Source: Myxococcus xanthus (GTDB taxonomy: Bacteria > Myxococcota > Myxococcia > Myxococcales > Myxococcaceae). From it: a stretch of DNA of 64,000 bases. Below are positions 37,268 through 45,655 of the stretch, one piece after another (position 1 is the stretch's first letter; the number at the start of each line of letters is the position of its first letter). Location: positions 62,001 to 126,000 of the forward strand of contig NZ_FNOH01000002.1 of assembly GCF_900106535.1 (NCBI RefSeq). The letters run 5' to 3'. The position numbers and the translations under genes are program-made. Below the pieces are notes generated by a model. That model did not search any database and had not been told where the DNA came from. It saw nothing but the letters and a program-made list of their open reading frames with translations.

Positions 37268-39058
37268 TCAGGGCCAGCGGTCAACGACGTAACCCCCTCC
37301 CGAATTGTACGACTTCACCCGACCGTCTTCGTAAACCTCAGAGTGAGACTCGACGACGAAGCAGATGGGACGTTCATCCTGCCCCGGCAGCTTCACGCGG
37401 TCATAGCGGATGACCAATGCAGGCCCCTCCGAGCGGCCCATTCGGTCCGATAGGAAGTAAGCCTTGCCGTAGAAGCGTGTCCCTGGTGGGGTAACCGCTC
37501 GCTGGTCCGAGGGGACGCCCTTCGGAACCACTCCCACCACTTCCGAACCAGCCGTGAACCACACGTCATCGTCCGGGCCATGCCGGGCATTTAAGGTGAG
37601 CACGAAACGCTGGTTCACCCTCCAACGAAGATCCTCCCGCATTACCTCTTCCGCATCAGCCGGGCAGGTGAACGACTCGGGACGCATCTGGGCTCCGGGG
37701 CAGCCCGCCGCGAGCGCCGCAACGAGCGTCATCGTCGCGCAGTCGGCAACAGCGGTGGCCTTCGCCCTACCGCGTGGCTGGCGGCCTTGGGGTGGGACCT
37801 CGGGTGACGGAGTCGTCTTCACGGTTGAACCTTCCTTCGGTGCGGCAGTCGCGAGGCCCGTCGATGGCACAGGCGGGGGGCTAACTGGTGACATAGCAGG
37901 GGCGGCCGATGTGAGCGGCGCGGAATGTGGGGAACTAGGAGCCGGTGGCGCACTAGCAACCTGCGGCTCTCGTGGCTGCGGAGGTTCCCCCTGGCTGAGC
38001 CAGAAGCCCCCTGCCACGACGAGCACGATGAGGGCCGCTAGGCCCCCTAGGAGCCCGCGCCATCCCCGGACAGAACGCGTAGGCGCCCCAGGAAGGCTTG
38101 GGTCCGCAACTGGGGGCACCCGCTGTTCAGATGGTTCCTCCTGCCGCTGCTCGGACGGTGGATGCACCGGGGTCAGGTACTCCGCGCTCGAATAGGCCAG
38201 GAGTTCGCCTAGTTCGCGACGTAGTGCCTCGGTGTCGACGGGGCGCTTTGCAGGGTCCCGCGATAGGACGCTCGCGACGAGGTCGTTCAACGCTTCCGGC
38301 ACGCGCACGTTCAACGCACGCGCGGGCGGGGGCAATGCGACTGTACTGTTGAGCGAAAAGCGCGCTTGAATCTCGGTCGGGCGGGGGTCGGTCAGCAACT
38401 CATAGAGCATCGCACCAATCGCGAAAATCTCGTCCGCGACTTGAAAGGCGTACTTCGCGCGGTGCTCCGCCTTGTGCTCTCGGAGCCATTGGAATTGCTC
38501 AGGCGCGCGAAAGCGGTCCGTGCCTGGGGGCAAGCCCGCATCCGTAAGCTCTTCGGCCAATGAGTAGTTCGCACAACTAAAGTCGATGATGATTGGCTCT
38601 CCATCGCTCTTTCGAATCAGAACGTTGGACAGCTTCAAATCCCGATGCAGGACGCCGCGACTGTGCATGTATGACAGTGCGGAGCAAAGCTTGTCGAAGA
38701 CTTGCAAGACCTCCCGCACCGTGGGGTGTTTTCGTTCCGCCCACTCCGCTAGCGTCCAACCATCAATATATTCAAGCGCGAGATAGACGTTCCCATGCTC
38801 GGAGTACCCATACCCACGATGCTTGACGATGTTCGGATGGTCCAGGAGAAGGAGCGCCGCTAGCTCCCGGAGCGTCCTTGCGTGAGTTTGCTTTTCGTCC
38901 CCGCTTGAATCTCGGTGGCGCGCCACCTTGAGCGCACTTCTGCGGCCGTGTTTCTCAACTAGGAAAACGACTGCAAAACCACCGTTCCCAAGCTCCCTGA
39001 TGACACGCCAACCATCAACGGACATCCCAGCACGCGGGAATATCGAAATCACGTTCAT
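37268..39058 (-). CDS. membrane Ser/Thr protein kinase
   Basis: A 596-residue Hanks-type kinase. Kinase domain 15-290: glycine loop GNGGFAVV (24-31), Lys44, catalytic loop HRDLKLSN with Asp140 and Asn145, and DFS in place of DFG (159-161), a tolerated change. A low-complexity Pro/Ser/Glu linker (295-330) leads to one membrane helix (334-355), a Pro/Ala-rich spacer, and an extracytoplasmic C-terminal domain (about 440-596, with cysteines, 'GCPGAQMRPESFTCPADAEEVM', 'PPGTRFYGKAYFL') that I do not recognise and that may be the sensor. Its start overlaps the stop of the DUF2381 gene by 4 bp. Confidence 0.88.
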   Translation of the reverse strand: MNVISIFPRAGMSVDGWRVIRELGNGGFAVVFLVEKHGRRSALKVARHRDSSGDEKQTHARTLRELAALLLLDHPNIVKHRGYGYSEHGNVYLALEYIDGWTLAEWAERKHPTVREVLQVFDKLCSALSYMHSRGVLHRDLKLSNVLIRKSDGEPIIIDFSCANYSLAEELTDAGLPPGTDRFRAPEQFQWLREHKAEHRAKYAFQVADEIFAIGAMLYELLTDPRPTEIQARFSLNSTVALPPPARALNVRVPEALNDLVASVLSRDPAKRPVDTEALRRELGELLAYSSAEYLTPVHPPSEQRQEEPSEQRVPPVADPSLPGAPTRSVRGWRGLLGGLAALIVLVVAGGFWLSQGEPPQPREPQVASAPPAPSSPHSAPLTSAAPAMSPVSPPPVPSTGLATAAPKEGSTVKTTPSPEVPPQGRQPRGRAKATAVADCATMTLVAALAAGCPGAQMRPESFTCPADAEEVMREDLRWRVNQRFVLTLNARHGPDDDVWFTAGSEVVGVVPKGVPSDQRAVTPPGTRFYGKAYFLSDRMGRSEGPALVIRYDRVKLPGQDERPICFVVESHSEVYEDGRVKSYNSGGGYVVDRWP

Positions 39059-39918
39059 GGAGCCCTCGCAGAAGCGGCCTTCGGCAAACGCACATTGGGA
39101 AGCGTCAGTGTGCGCCCGTCTCCAACAATCTCCAGAGTAAACACTGGGCTCGCACTCAACTGCGATGTCTCAGTAGCTATGAGAACTCTCCCGTATCCCC
39201 CTGCTGGAATTGCCCCCGAATCAACTTGGACAATCCGAGCCTTTAGAGGCAGTCCAACGCGGCCGGTCAATGTGGCGACTCTTGGCGTCCACGGCGAATG
39301 TCCGGCCTCATTACGTATATCTGCATCTACAAGCACCCAACCGTTTCCACGATAGGCAATCGCAGAGACAACTGAAATCCCCTGCGTTGCATCTCGGGAC
39401 CTTTTAATGGGCGTAGCTGAGACACCTTCCTTATCAACAAGTCCCAGCAACACGAAGTCTTCGGGGCTGGGCGCTCGCGGCTCATCAACGGGGCATGTCG
39501 CACCCGCCAATTCTGGGCGCTGAACATTGATCTGAATGTCCACTTCGGCCGGGTCTGTCACCAGCGAGAAAGCAGCTCGCGCGGGCGCCCTGCCATCCGC
39601 AAAGAAGACCCCAACTTCGTAGCGCTCGCCTTCGGCAAGGTCGGCCACCGGCTGAACGATGACCGACCGCTCACCGGCATCCAGGACGTGAATCCTCGAC
39701 TCGTCGAAGGTGAGGGTCTTCCGGTTGATGGGGGCCGGGAACAGGAGGACCGTCGGTGTGTCGCGCGCCACCCGGACGACAGGGAGGGCATCGGTGGGGT
39801 TAGTGGCGACGACCACTGAGCGCTTGCGTACAGCGCGCTCCACTTGCGCCGCCGCGACTGGCGTCGCAGTCCCCCACACGAGAACAAGAGTAAGGACCAA
39901 TCTGGCCGGTTGGCTCAA
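39055..39918 (-). CDS. DUF2381 family exported protein
   Basis: A 287-residue protein with a signal peptide (about 1-23, 'TATPVAAAQ') and the pattern of the Myxococcus paralogous DUF2381 family: 'VRVARDTPTVLLFPAPINRKTLTFDESRIHVLDAGERSVIVQPVADLAEGERYEVGVFFADG' and a C-terminal beta domain. Function is unknown. In myxobacteria members often lie beside Ser/Thr kinases; here the stop overlaps the start of a membrane kinase with an extracytoplasmic domain, so the exported protein may be its ligand or regulator (inference). Confidence 0.85.
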   Translation of the reverse strand: MSQPARLVLTLVLVWGTATPVAAAQVERAVRKRSVVVATNPTDALPVVRVARDTPTVLLFPAPINRKTLTFDESRIHVLDAGERSVIVQPVADLAEGERYEVGVFFADGRAPARAAFSLVTDPAEVDIQINVQRPELAGATCPVDEPRAPSPEDFVLLGLVDKEGVSATPIKRSRDATQGISVVSAIAYRGNGWVLVDADIRNEAGHSPWTPRVATLTGRVGLPLKARIVQVDSGAIPAGGYGRVLIATETSQLSASPVFTLEIVGDGRTLTLPNVRLPKAASARAP

Positions 39919-40109
39919 GGGCGCATGACCTCCCGGTGCCAGAAGCTACCACCAGGAAGCCGCGCGCAGTGGGACCATCTACCGCGCCCCGCTCCCGGGA
40001 GAGTCAGGCGCCTCCTTGTGCCCAACGGAACGCCCCTCGCGCAAAGCAGCTCGCCCCGGCGCAACTGTGAGCGACGCCGGGGCGAGGTCAGGGACTGCGG
40101 TGGGGCGGT

Positions 40110-40688
40110 TCAGACCTCCTCGAACTTGCCGCCGAAGATGCCGTTCGCTTCGAGGGCATCCTTGATCTCTTCGTCAACGATGATCGGCATGTTCCAGCCC
40201 CACAGACGGAACACCCTGACGTTGCCCACTTTGGACTTGTCGATGCGCAGGCCCATAACGGACCTGTACTGTCCGGCACGGTCTGCATGCAATTCCTCAT
40301 CGGCAGTAAAAAACTGAACCTCCCTGCATGCACCATCGTCAATACAACGAATCTCCCGCGCCACATTCAAAACAAAAAATGGCCTTACCTGCCCCTCAAT
40401 CTCCACAGGAAAGAGCTGAGTGTCATCGGCAGCCATCTCGCGAAAAACAGACGCGACCCGCTCACTAACGACAGGCGTGAACGCGGTTCCCGCGAACTCA
40501 ATATCCAGGGGCTCTCCTGGTCGCTCGATTGGAACTCTGAGCTTTTCGTGAAGTTCAACAGGCTTCCCGTCCCTGAACAGCCACAGATCATCAAGCTGCC
40601 GCCCCTGCGCGTCGATTGGATCGTCAAGGCTCCAATGATCGCCCTTCACGTATACATCCATTTTCAGACTGAAGTAGCGCCGTTCCAT
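40110..40688 (-). CDS. Imm11-family immunity protein (prophage pair)
   Basis: A 192-residue cytosolic protein homologous end to end with the host immunity protein at 18462-19031 (shared 'YRSVxGLRID', 'VFRxWGWxxxIIVxEE', 'IRCID', 'FPVEIEGQ'). It follows the AHH toxin gene by 3 bp in the same operon, the standard arrangement for a toxin and its cognate immunity. The two immunity proteins are clearly divergent in the middle and N-terminus, so cross-protection is uncertain. Confidence 0.78.
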   Translation of the reverse strand: MERRYFSLKMDVYVKGDHWSLDDPIDAQGRQLDDLWLFRDGKPVELHEKLRVPIERPGEPLDIEFAGTAFTPVVSERVASVFREMAADDTQLFPVEIEGQVRPFFVLNVAREIRCIDDGACREVQFFTADEELHADRAGQYRSVMGLRIDKSKVGNVRVFRLWGWNMPIIVDEEIKDALEANGIFGGKFEEV

Positions 40689-40691
40689 GCT

Positions 40692-42014
40692 CTATTCCCG
40701 GGCCCCTTTGGTGATAAGGGAGCGCAGTTCCGACCCTTCCTTTATGAGTTCCCGAGCAATCTTGGCAAGCTCTTCCACCAACCGAGCCCGGCATCTAGCG
40801 GTCCCACGACATCCCTGAGTCGCGAACTCCAGCCGTTCAAAAACCGCCTCATGATACTCTCGAGGGTGCGGCCCCTTATGCCCTCGGATTTTCACAAGGT
40901 TCTCTGAATCACTCAGCTTCATTTCAGCCCGTCTAAAGATTCGCTCGAACCTCTGAGTCCAGGGGCCACCGGTCACATCGGAAACGGTGTTCTTATCAGT
41001 GCAGATGTGATGCACCTTGCCGTCGGGGTCGCCCTGAATGCCTCCAACAGCGCCCACCACAGCCCCAGCGCCTTCGCCTGCGCCCATCGCGACCGCGGCA
41101 ACCGCTGTCGGTGCGAGCGTCACGTTCAGCACCCCGGCCGACGAAATCGAGATTGCCTGAACCTCCCCGGCCAGCGCGCCCGCTAGCTGGAAGCCCCCTT
41201 CAAGCTGCGCCCGGGAAGAAGCCTGGGCAAAGCCCGGCATCTTCGGTCCCTGTGCCGCCATCGCGCTCTTCCCGCCCAGCGCGGACAGCGCGACGATCAC
41301 CAGGACACGGGCCCCGTTGTCGCCCAGCACTTTCCCGAAGCGATGCCCAGCCCGCTCCAGGTCCGCGAAGCCCGCCGCGTCCCGGGACTCGTCAAGCAAG
41401 CGCAGAAACCCCTGCCCGAGATTCCACACCGGCCCGGTCCCAAGGTAGGCGATGAGAGAGGCCGTAAGGGCAATCGCGATGACCTTCGTAATGGGCTCAG
41501 GCGCGACCAGCATCACGAGCGCCGTTCCGATTATCGTCGTGACCATCGCCCGCAGGGCGGCAGGGTTCACCATGTCCCGAATCGCGTCCTCGACGCCGAC
41601 CCACACCGTGTCGAGCGCGAAGTAGAGCGCGAGCATTCGCCGTTCAGAGGGGCCCAGCGAGAACCCACCGGACAGCATGCTCAGGCAGCTATGGGGCTCG
41701 TCCTGCCGCTGGCAAATGCGCTCGTATGCCGAAGGGACCGATCTGCCTTGCGCGCCGTCAACGAAGCCCTCGGACGATGCGAGCAACGAGCGGCGACCGT
41801 CCTCCTCAACTTCCCTGAAGGCGACGTCGAGCCGCATGTCGAGCACGAGCTGCGCAACGGCACGCTTGAACTCGTCTTTGCCTATCTCGACAGGGTCGGA
41901 CTCAACTGGAGTGAAGGCGATTGGCTCTCCGCCCCCAGTGTGCAGATGCACGACACGAGTCGACGCGCACCCGCTCGCAAGCAGCAACAGTGCAGCAATT
42001 CCTAAAGCTCTCAT
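40692..42014 (-). CDS. SitA-like polymorphic toxin lipoprotein with AHH nuclease domain (prophage)
   Basis: A 440-residue lipoprotein (signal 'LLLLASGC', Cys16) with the same layout as the host toxin at 17106-18446: exported N-terminal part, hydrophobic central helices (about 150-250 and 275-325), and the C-terminal AHH domain beginning at His335-His336 ('VHHICTDKNTVS', 'WTQRFERIFRRAE', 'NLVKIRGHKGPHPREYH'). The C-terminal 100 residues of the two toxins are much more alike than the N-terminal parts. Placement next to attL, downstream of the lysis genes, is that of lysogenic cargo. The link to outer-membrane exchange is inferred from architecture. Confidence 0.78.
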   Translation of the reverse strand: MRALGIAALLLLASGCASTRVVHLHTGGGEPIAFTPVESDPVEIGKDEFKRAVAQLVLDMRLDVAFREVEEDGRRSLLASSEGFVDGAQGRSVPSAYERICQRQDEPHSCLSMLSGGFSLGPSERRMLALYFALDTVWVGVEDAIRDMVNPAALRAMVTTIIGTALVMLVAPEPITKVIAIALTASLIAYLGTGPVWNLGQGFLRLLDESRDAAGFADLERAGHRFGKVLGDNGARVLVIVALSALGGKSAMAAQGPKMPGFAQASSRAQLEGGFQLAGALAGEVQAISISSAGVLNVTLAPTAVAAVAMGAGEGAGAVVGAVGGIQGDPDGKVHHICTDKNTVSDVTGGPWTQRFERIFRRAEMKLSDSENLVKIRGHKGPHPREYHEAVFERLEFATQGCRGTARCRARLVEELAKIARELIKEGSELRSLITKGARE

Positions 42015-42381
42015 GTAGCCCCCGGGTCAGCCGCCAGCACATCGGCAAGCAAGGGGCCACATACCAGCCGAGTCTGACAATCTCCATGGTCCTACGAGAC
42101 GATGGAAACCTTGAAGGTCTACTGCATCACCGGCCTCTACCGCGCCCAGGACAGACTAACGAAGCAGCCCGACGAGCAGCGCGCCGATGGTCACCGCCGA
42201 AGAGCACAATCGGCGACCGCTAGGCCGTCCCCTCCCTCTGGGCCGTGGGGCATTTCGGCGGGCCCACTTTACCATTCAGTGTCGCTTCTGTATGAAGGCG
42301 GCTGGGCGGCTGCGGTGTGTACGTAGTTCACGGCGTCGCGAGGTCCCAGACCAACCGCGCCGATTCCGTAGCCGCCCACTA
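42015..42381. other. 367-bp gap between toxin operon and lysis block
   Basis: No gene is supported on either strand; open frames here are short and lack codon bias. The region must hold the toxin operon promoter (leftward). I see no copy of the 34-bp prophage repeat and no clear terminator. It lies between phage late genes and cargo, the usual place for a moron boundary. Confidence 0.5.
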
Positions 42382-42681
42382 TCAATTCGCGAGCCTCGCA
42401 ACGGCGAACCCGGCCCCAAGCCCGGCAAGCAGGGCCACAACGGCGACCGTGAAGGACACGTCCCCGGCCTGCTGGCGTAACGACTCGTTCTCGGCGCGCA
42501 GCCGCGCAATCTCCGAAGCGGTTCGAATGCAGCGGCTTTCCGCCAGCCAGCAGCCGCCCTCCACCTCAACGGCTGCCGAACCTCCATCCGGGAAGAGCTG
42601 AGCGCGCTCGACGCTGACGACCTCCGAGCCCGACGCGGGAAGCGCGAGCAGCACGGCCAGCACGAGCGCGCCGAGCTTCAC
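42382..42681 (-). CDS. small signal-peptide/coiled-coil membrane protein in lysis block
   Basis: A 99-residue protein: signal peptide or anchor (1-18), a short Cys-containing stretch ('GGCWLAESRCI'), a heptad stretch ('ASEIARLRAENESLRQQAG') and a C-terminal membrane helix ('FTVAVVALLAGLGAGFAVARLA'). Position at the end of the lysis genes suggests a spanin-like or lysis accessory role, but the topology (helix at the C-terminus) does not match a standard inner-membrane spanin. Its start overlaps the stop of the holin-like gene by 4 bp. Confidence 0.6.
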   Translation of the reverse strand: MKLGALVLAVLLALPASGSEVVSVERAQLFPDGGSAAVEVEGGCWLAESRCIRTASEIARLRAENESLRQQAGDVSFTVAVVALLAGLGAGFAVARLAN

Positions 42682-43130
42682 TTGCCGCCCCGGGAGTCGA
42701 GCTGTTCCAGCACGGCAATCGCTGCGGCCTTCTCCGCGACCTGCCCAGCGGCAAGCGCCCCCGCCAGCTCAGCGCGGGCCATGGCGGCGCTCCCGAACAG
42801 AATCCGCTTGATGATGGTGAAGCCACCAGCAGCCGTCAGGGCGACTTGCAGCGCGGTCAGCATCAGCGCCAACGAGAACGGAGCCCCAGCAGCAAGCGCG
42901 TTCGCTACCGCTCCGGCGAGGGAGACGCCCAGCACGAGAACGGCGCCGCCCCTGTCGGTATTGAAGAACGGGACGAACCCGCCACCGAACCTCCGCAGCA
43001 GGTAGACGAGCACCACCACCACCAGGGCGGCGAGCAGCGCGTAGTTCCTGCTCGTCACGGCATTGAGAAGAAGGCGCGCGAACTCCTCGAACTGCTCGGG
43101 GTTCGGCCCGACTACACCAGCGTCAACCAT
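42678..43130 (-). CDS. holin-like membrane protein
   Basis: A 150-residue protein with three or four hydrophobic segments ('YALLAALVVVVLVYLLRRF', 'GGAVLVLGVSLAGAVANALAAG', 'FSLALMLTALQVALTAAGGFTI') and a charged C-terminal helix. Size, topology and position just after the endolysin gene fit a holin, which would form the inner-membrane hole that lets the endolysin through. There is no family signature to confirm it. Confidence 0.6.
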   Translation of the reverse strand: MVDAGVVGPNPEQFEEFARLLLNAVTSRNYALLAALVVVVLVYLLRRFGGGFVPFFNTDRGGAVLVLGVSLAGAVANALAAGAPFSLALMLTALQVALTAAGGFTIIKRILFGSAAMARAELAGALAAGQVAEKAAAIAVLEQLDSRGGK

Positions 43131-43142
43131 GTTGCCTCCGGG

Positions 43143-43676
43143 TTAGAAGCCCAGCCGCTCCAGTTCGGCCGCGAGCTTCGGGTTTGCTGCACGCCACTTC
43201 GGCGACAGGCGCTCGGCATCGAGGCGAGCCCACACGTCGGCGAGGGAACTCTGCTGGACCAGGGTACGAAGCGGCGTGAGCTGAAGCGCGCTCACGTAGC
43301 CCGGCCACTGCACATGGGGGGAGTCGCCGAACCTGCCGCCCCAGACGAGTCCCGCCTTCGTGGATTCGTCACCCAGCACGCGGTAAGCCGACTCGCGCCA
43401 ATCCGGCTGCACGCCAGGTCGCGGGCTCGCGTCACAGACGAAGTCGAAGGCGAGGCCGTAGTTGTGCGCGGACAGGCCTGCGGGCGATGCCTTGCCGCCC
43501 TTGCCCGCCACGTACAGCCGACGCAGCTCTGCCTGCTCCGGCAGGTCACGGAAGCCGTGGGTCGCGACGTAGCGGACGCCCCGAGCCGCACAGCGCGTGA
43601 TGACCTCTAGGGACACGGCGACGAATGGCAGGAAGACACGGTCAAGGTCGACGCGATGGAAGTTGGCCCGGGTCAT
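43143..43676 (-). CDS. M15-family peptidase endolysin
   Basis: A 177-residue zinc peptidase of the M15 (D-Ala-D-Ala/L-Ala-D-Glu peptidase) family. The metal motif SxHxxGxAxD is present as 'SAHNYGLAFD' with His71 and Asp78; the third ligand is His121 in 'GDSPHVQWPG', and 'THGFRDLPEQAEL' is the substrate-side stretch. No signal peptide, so release depends on a holin. Start overlaps the preceding gene by 4 bp. It cleaves peptidoglycan stem peptides during lysis. Confidence 0.88.
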   Translation of the reverse strand: MTRANFHRVDLDRVFLPFVAVSLEVITRCAARGVRYVATHGFRDLPEQAELRRLYVAGKGGKASPAGLSAHNYGLAFDFVCDASPRPGVQPDWRESAYRVLGDESTKAGLVWGGRFGDSPHVQWPGYVSALQLTPLRTLVQQSSLADVWARLDAERLSPKWRAANPKLAAELERLGF

Positions 43677-43960
43677 CGGGAATCCCCCGACGCGGCCTGG
43701 GTCCTGCGAAGAAGCTCCAGCTCCACCGTCTGCCGGACCTGGACAGGAAGGCCGACGGCGAACTCGTCGCGCCAGCGCCGCAAGGCCCCCAGCTCTACCG
43801 CAAGGGCGTTGATGCGCTCGTCCTGCCGCGCGACCTTCTCAACGAGGGCGCGAATCTCCCCGACCAGGGACTTCGCGGCCCAGGTAAGGACACCGATTCC
43901 CGCCGTTCCAAGCAGGGAACCGACGACGAGCTGCACGGACTGAGTCTCTTCTGCGGTCAC
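43673..43960 (-). CDS. small membrane/coiled-coil protein before the endolysin
   Basis: A 95-residue protein: a hydrophobic N-terminal helix ('VQLVVGSLLGTAGIGVLTWAAKSLV') followed by a long charged coiled coil ('ALVEKVARQDERINALAVELGALRRWRDEF'). The plan is like XhlA-type or spanin-like lysis proteins. GTG 43960 is the only start after an in-frame TGA. It is the first gene of the lysis block and lies 24 bp after copy A of the 34-bp repeat. Confidence 0.65.
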   Translation of the reverse strand: MTAEETQSVQLVVGSLLGTAGIGVLTWAAKSLVGEIRALVEKVARQDERINALAVELGALRRWRDEFAVGLPVQVRQTVELELLRRTQAASGDSR

Positions 43961-43984
43961 AGCGCCACCGGGTCAAAGGGTGCC

Positions 43985-44018
43985 CCCGGTAAATGCGTGC
44001 GGATTCTGGAAGTGGCTC
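43985..44018 (-). repeat. 34-bp start-associated repeat, copy A
   Basis: Reads leftward GAGCCACTTCC, then AGAATCCGCAC, then GCATTTACCGGG. It ends 24 bp before the GTG start of the lysis block, the longest gap of any copy linked to a gene start. Confidence 0.85.
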
Positions 44019-44130
44019 GGGCTAGGAATACACCCCGACAGTACAAGTTCTGCTAAGCTCGCAGCATTTAGCTTCCCCCCATCCCTACATTGTTCATCCT
44101 TGTCGCCCTTCCTACCGGAGAAAACAAACA

Positions 44131-44793
44131 ATGCCCGAATGGATCAAGCTTCTAATACAGATTCTCGGACCTGCCGTCGCAACTGCAATCATTGTCGGAA
44201 GGTTCTCGCTGCGCTTCAACAATATGCTAGAGCACACAAAGCGCGATTTACAGGACTCACTGGCGAGCCGCGCGCGACGTGCCGACTACTTAAGAAACCA
44301 AATAGAGAAACTCTACGGTCCCCTCTCATTCTTACTAGAGACAACAAACGCCCGAGTCGAATGCGCCGACGAACTCTGGACAGTCGCGAACGCGCAACAA
44401 GATCAAGACAAGGCACCTCCTGGGACGGACCGATCTCCCATAAGCAAAAAGGCATACGAAGTTCAAGACAAATTCTACACACTCGCCCTTGACACAGGAA
44501 GCGAAACCATCAAGCTACTACACTCCGGGTGGGCGTGGCTTGATGAAGACGATCAAGCAGATGTCCTCTCGCACACAAAGGACATGGACAGAAACAAGAT
44601 TGAATTCACCGGCCTTGGAAGCGCACACCTTCCAATCGAATTCTACAACACAGAAAACAACCCACATACAGCACTGGCCGTGCCTTCAATTCGAAACAGT
44701 TCGTTCGCCAAACGCATTCGCCAAAAACTAGCTGAAAAACAGCGCGAACTCTCAGGGCTCACACAGACACCGAACTGGACATCCAAATCTTAA
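44131..44793 (+). CDS. AT-richer membrane-anchored protein, probable moron
   Basis: A 220-residue protein with one N-terminal membrane helix (residues 5-24) and a long cytosolic helical domain ('RRADYLRNQIEKLYGPLSFLLETTNARVECADELW'). It is the only rightward gene among the leftward late genes, and codon use is clearly AT-richer than its neighbours (many A/T-ending codons), both signs of a moron acquired from another source. I do not recognise the family. A membrane anchor with a cytosolic coil would suit a superinfection or exclusion role, but this is speculation. Confidence 0.7.
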   Translation: MPEWIKLLIQILGPAVATAIIVGRFSLRFNNMLEHTKRDLQDSLASRARRADYLRNQIEKLYGPLSFLLETTNARVECADELWTVANAQQDQDKAPPGTDRSPISKKAYEVQDKFYTLALDTGSETIKLLHSGWAWLDEDDQADVLSHTKDMDRNKIEFTGLGSAHLPIEFYNTENNPHTALAVPSIRNSSFAKRIRQKLAEKQRELSGLTQTPNWTSKS

Positions 44794-44843
44794 CCGCCGC
44801 ACCAAAGTCAGCACGCCATCCATCTCAGCACATCACTCGCGCC

Positions 44844-45455
44844 TCACCGACTGCCTGGAGCGCTCTCTGCCAATTCACATGCCTTCGCCCATTCCCATTC
44901 ATGCCGTTCAGATAGCTCACGCCAAGCCTCTGCATTCTGACGATTCATCACATGCTCACGCTCAACTTGGCGCAACGCATACTCTGTCGCCCTGTCCGGA
45001 TCTTCAAGCAGGTCCGGCTCACTCAGTGACTGCAACTCCAAAAACAACTGCCGCCGACGCTCTCTCTTCTCAAGCGCCATCATTTCGCGAACATGGCGGA
45101 TTGCTAAGTCATCCAGGCCCGGATGCTTACGCTGCATTTCTGCCCTTAAATAACGACATGGGTCGCTAGCTTCCAGTTCCTTACGTTCCCGGCGCTTGTC
45201 AATTTCGGCAACCAGGCTTCCCCCTAACGCAATCAGGAGCGCGACAGCCGAGTACTTCATTGACCACCTCCGCCGCAGGAGCCCATTCGAAGCGTTCCAG
45301 CGGGCCTCCCCGTAATAGCCGCGCATAACGCCAGACAAAAACAGCCAAAGCGGAACTCCAAGGATTCCCACAAGAACAAGCCATGCTGCGACCAAGCCCA
45401 TGGCGTCGAAATACACGAGCATCATGCGAAAGACAAACTGACCAACCCGAGTCAC
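44844..45455 (-). CDS. membrane protein with cytosolic coiled coil, probable moron
   Basis: A 203-residue protein with two N-terminal membrane helices (about 8-40), a third hydrophobic stretch (about 66-82), then a charged helical tail ('RHVREMMALEKRERRRQLFLELQSLSEPDL'). Codon use is less GC-biased than in the structural genes. It stands between the lysis block and the tail tip gene, back to back (convergent) with the gene at 44131. Unknown function. Confidence 0.65.
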   Translation of the reverse strand: MTRVGQFVFRMMLVYFDAMGLVAAWLVLVGILGVPLWLFLSGVMRGYYGEARWNASNGLLRRRWSMKYSAVALLIALGGSLVAEIDKRRERKELEASDPCRYLRAEMQRKHPGLDDLAIRHVREMMALEKRERRRQLFLELQSLSEPDLLEDPDRATEYALRQVEREHVMNRQNAEAWRELSERHEWEWAKACELAESAPGSR

Positions 45456-45655
45456 TTGCGACCCACCACCAACTCCAGGGCAGACGCATTTTCAGCAGGG
45501 ATGCATTTAATTGACTCAAGAGTCCGCAAATTGATTCAATCTAGACGTATCACCAATAGGAAGCTCTGCGTCGCTTGAGCTACGGACCGAGCAAATCCAG
45601 GGGCGGCAACCGCACCCTCGGAATCGCCAACCATTTCACCTCTATTGGAGCTCCT

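Noticed and set aside
42102-42326. 74-codon rightward frame in the gap before the lysis block
   Set aside because: Poor codon bias, no ribosome binding site and no recognisable feature; judged non-coding.
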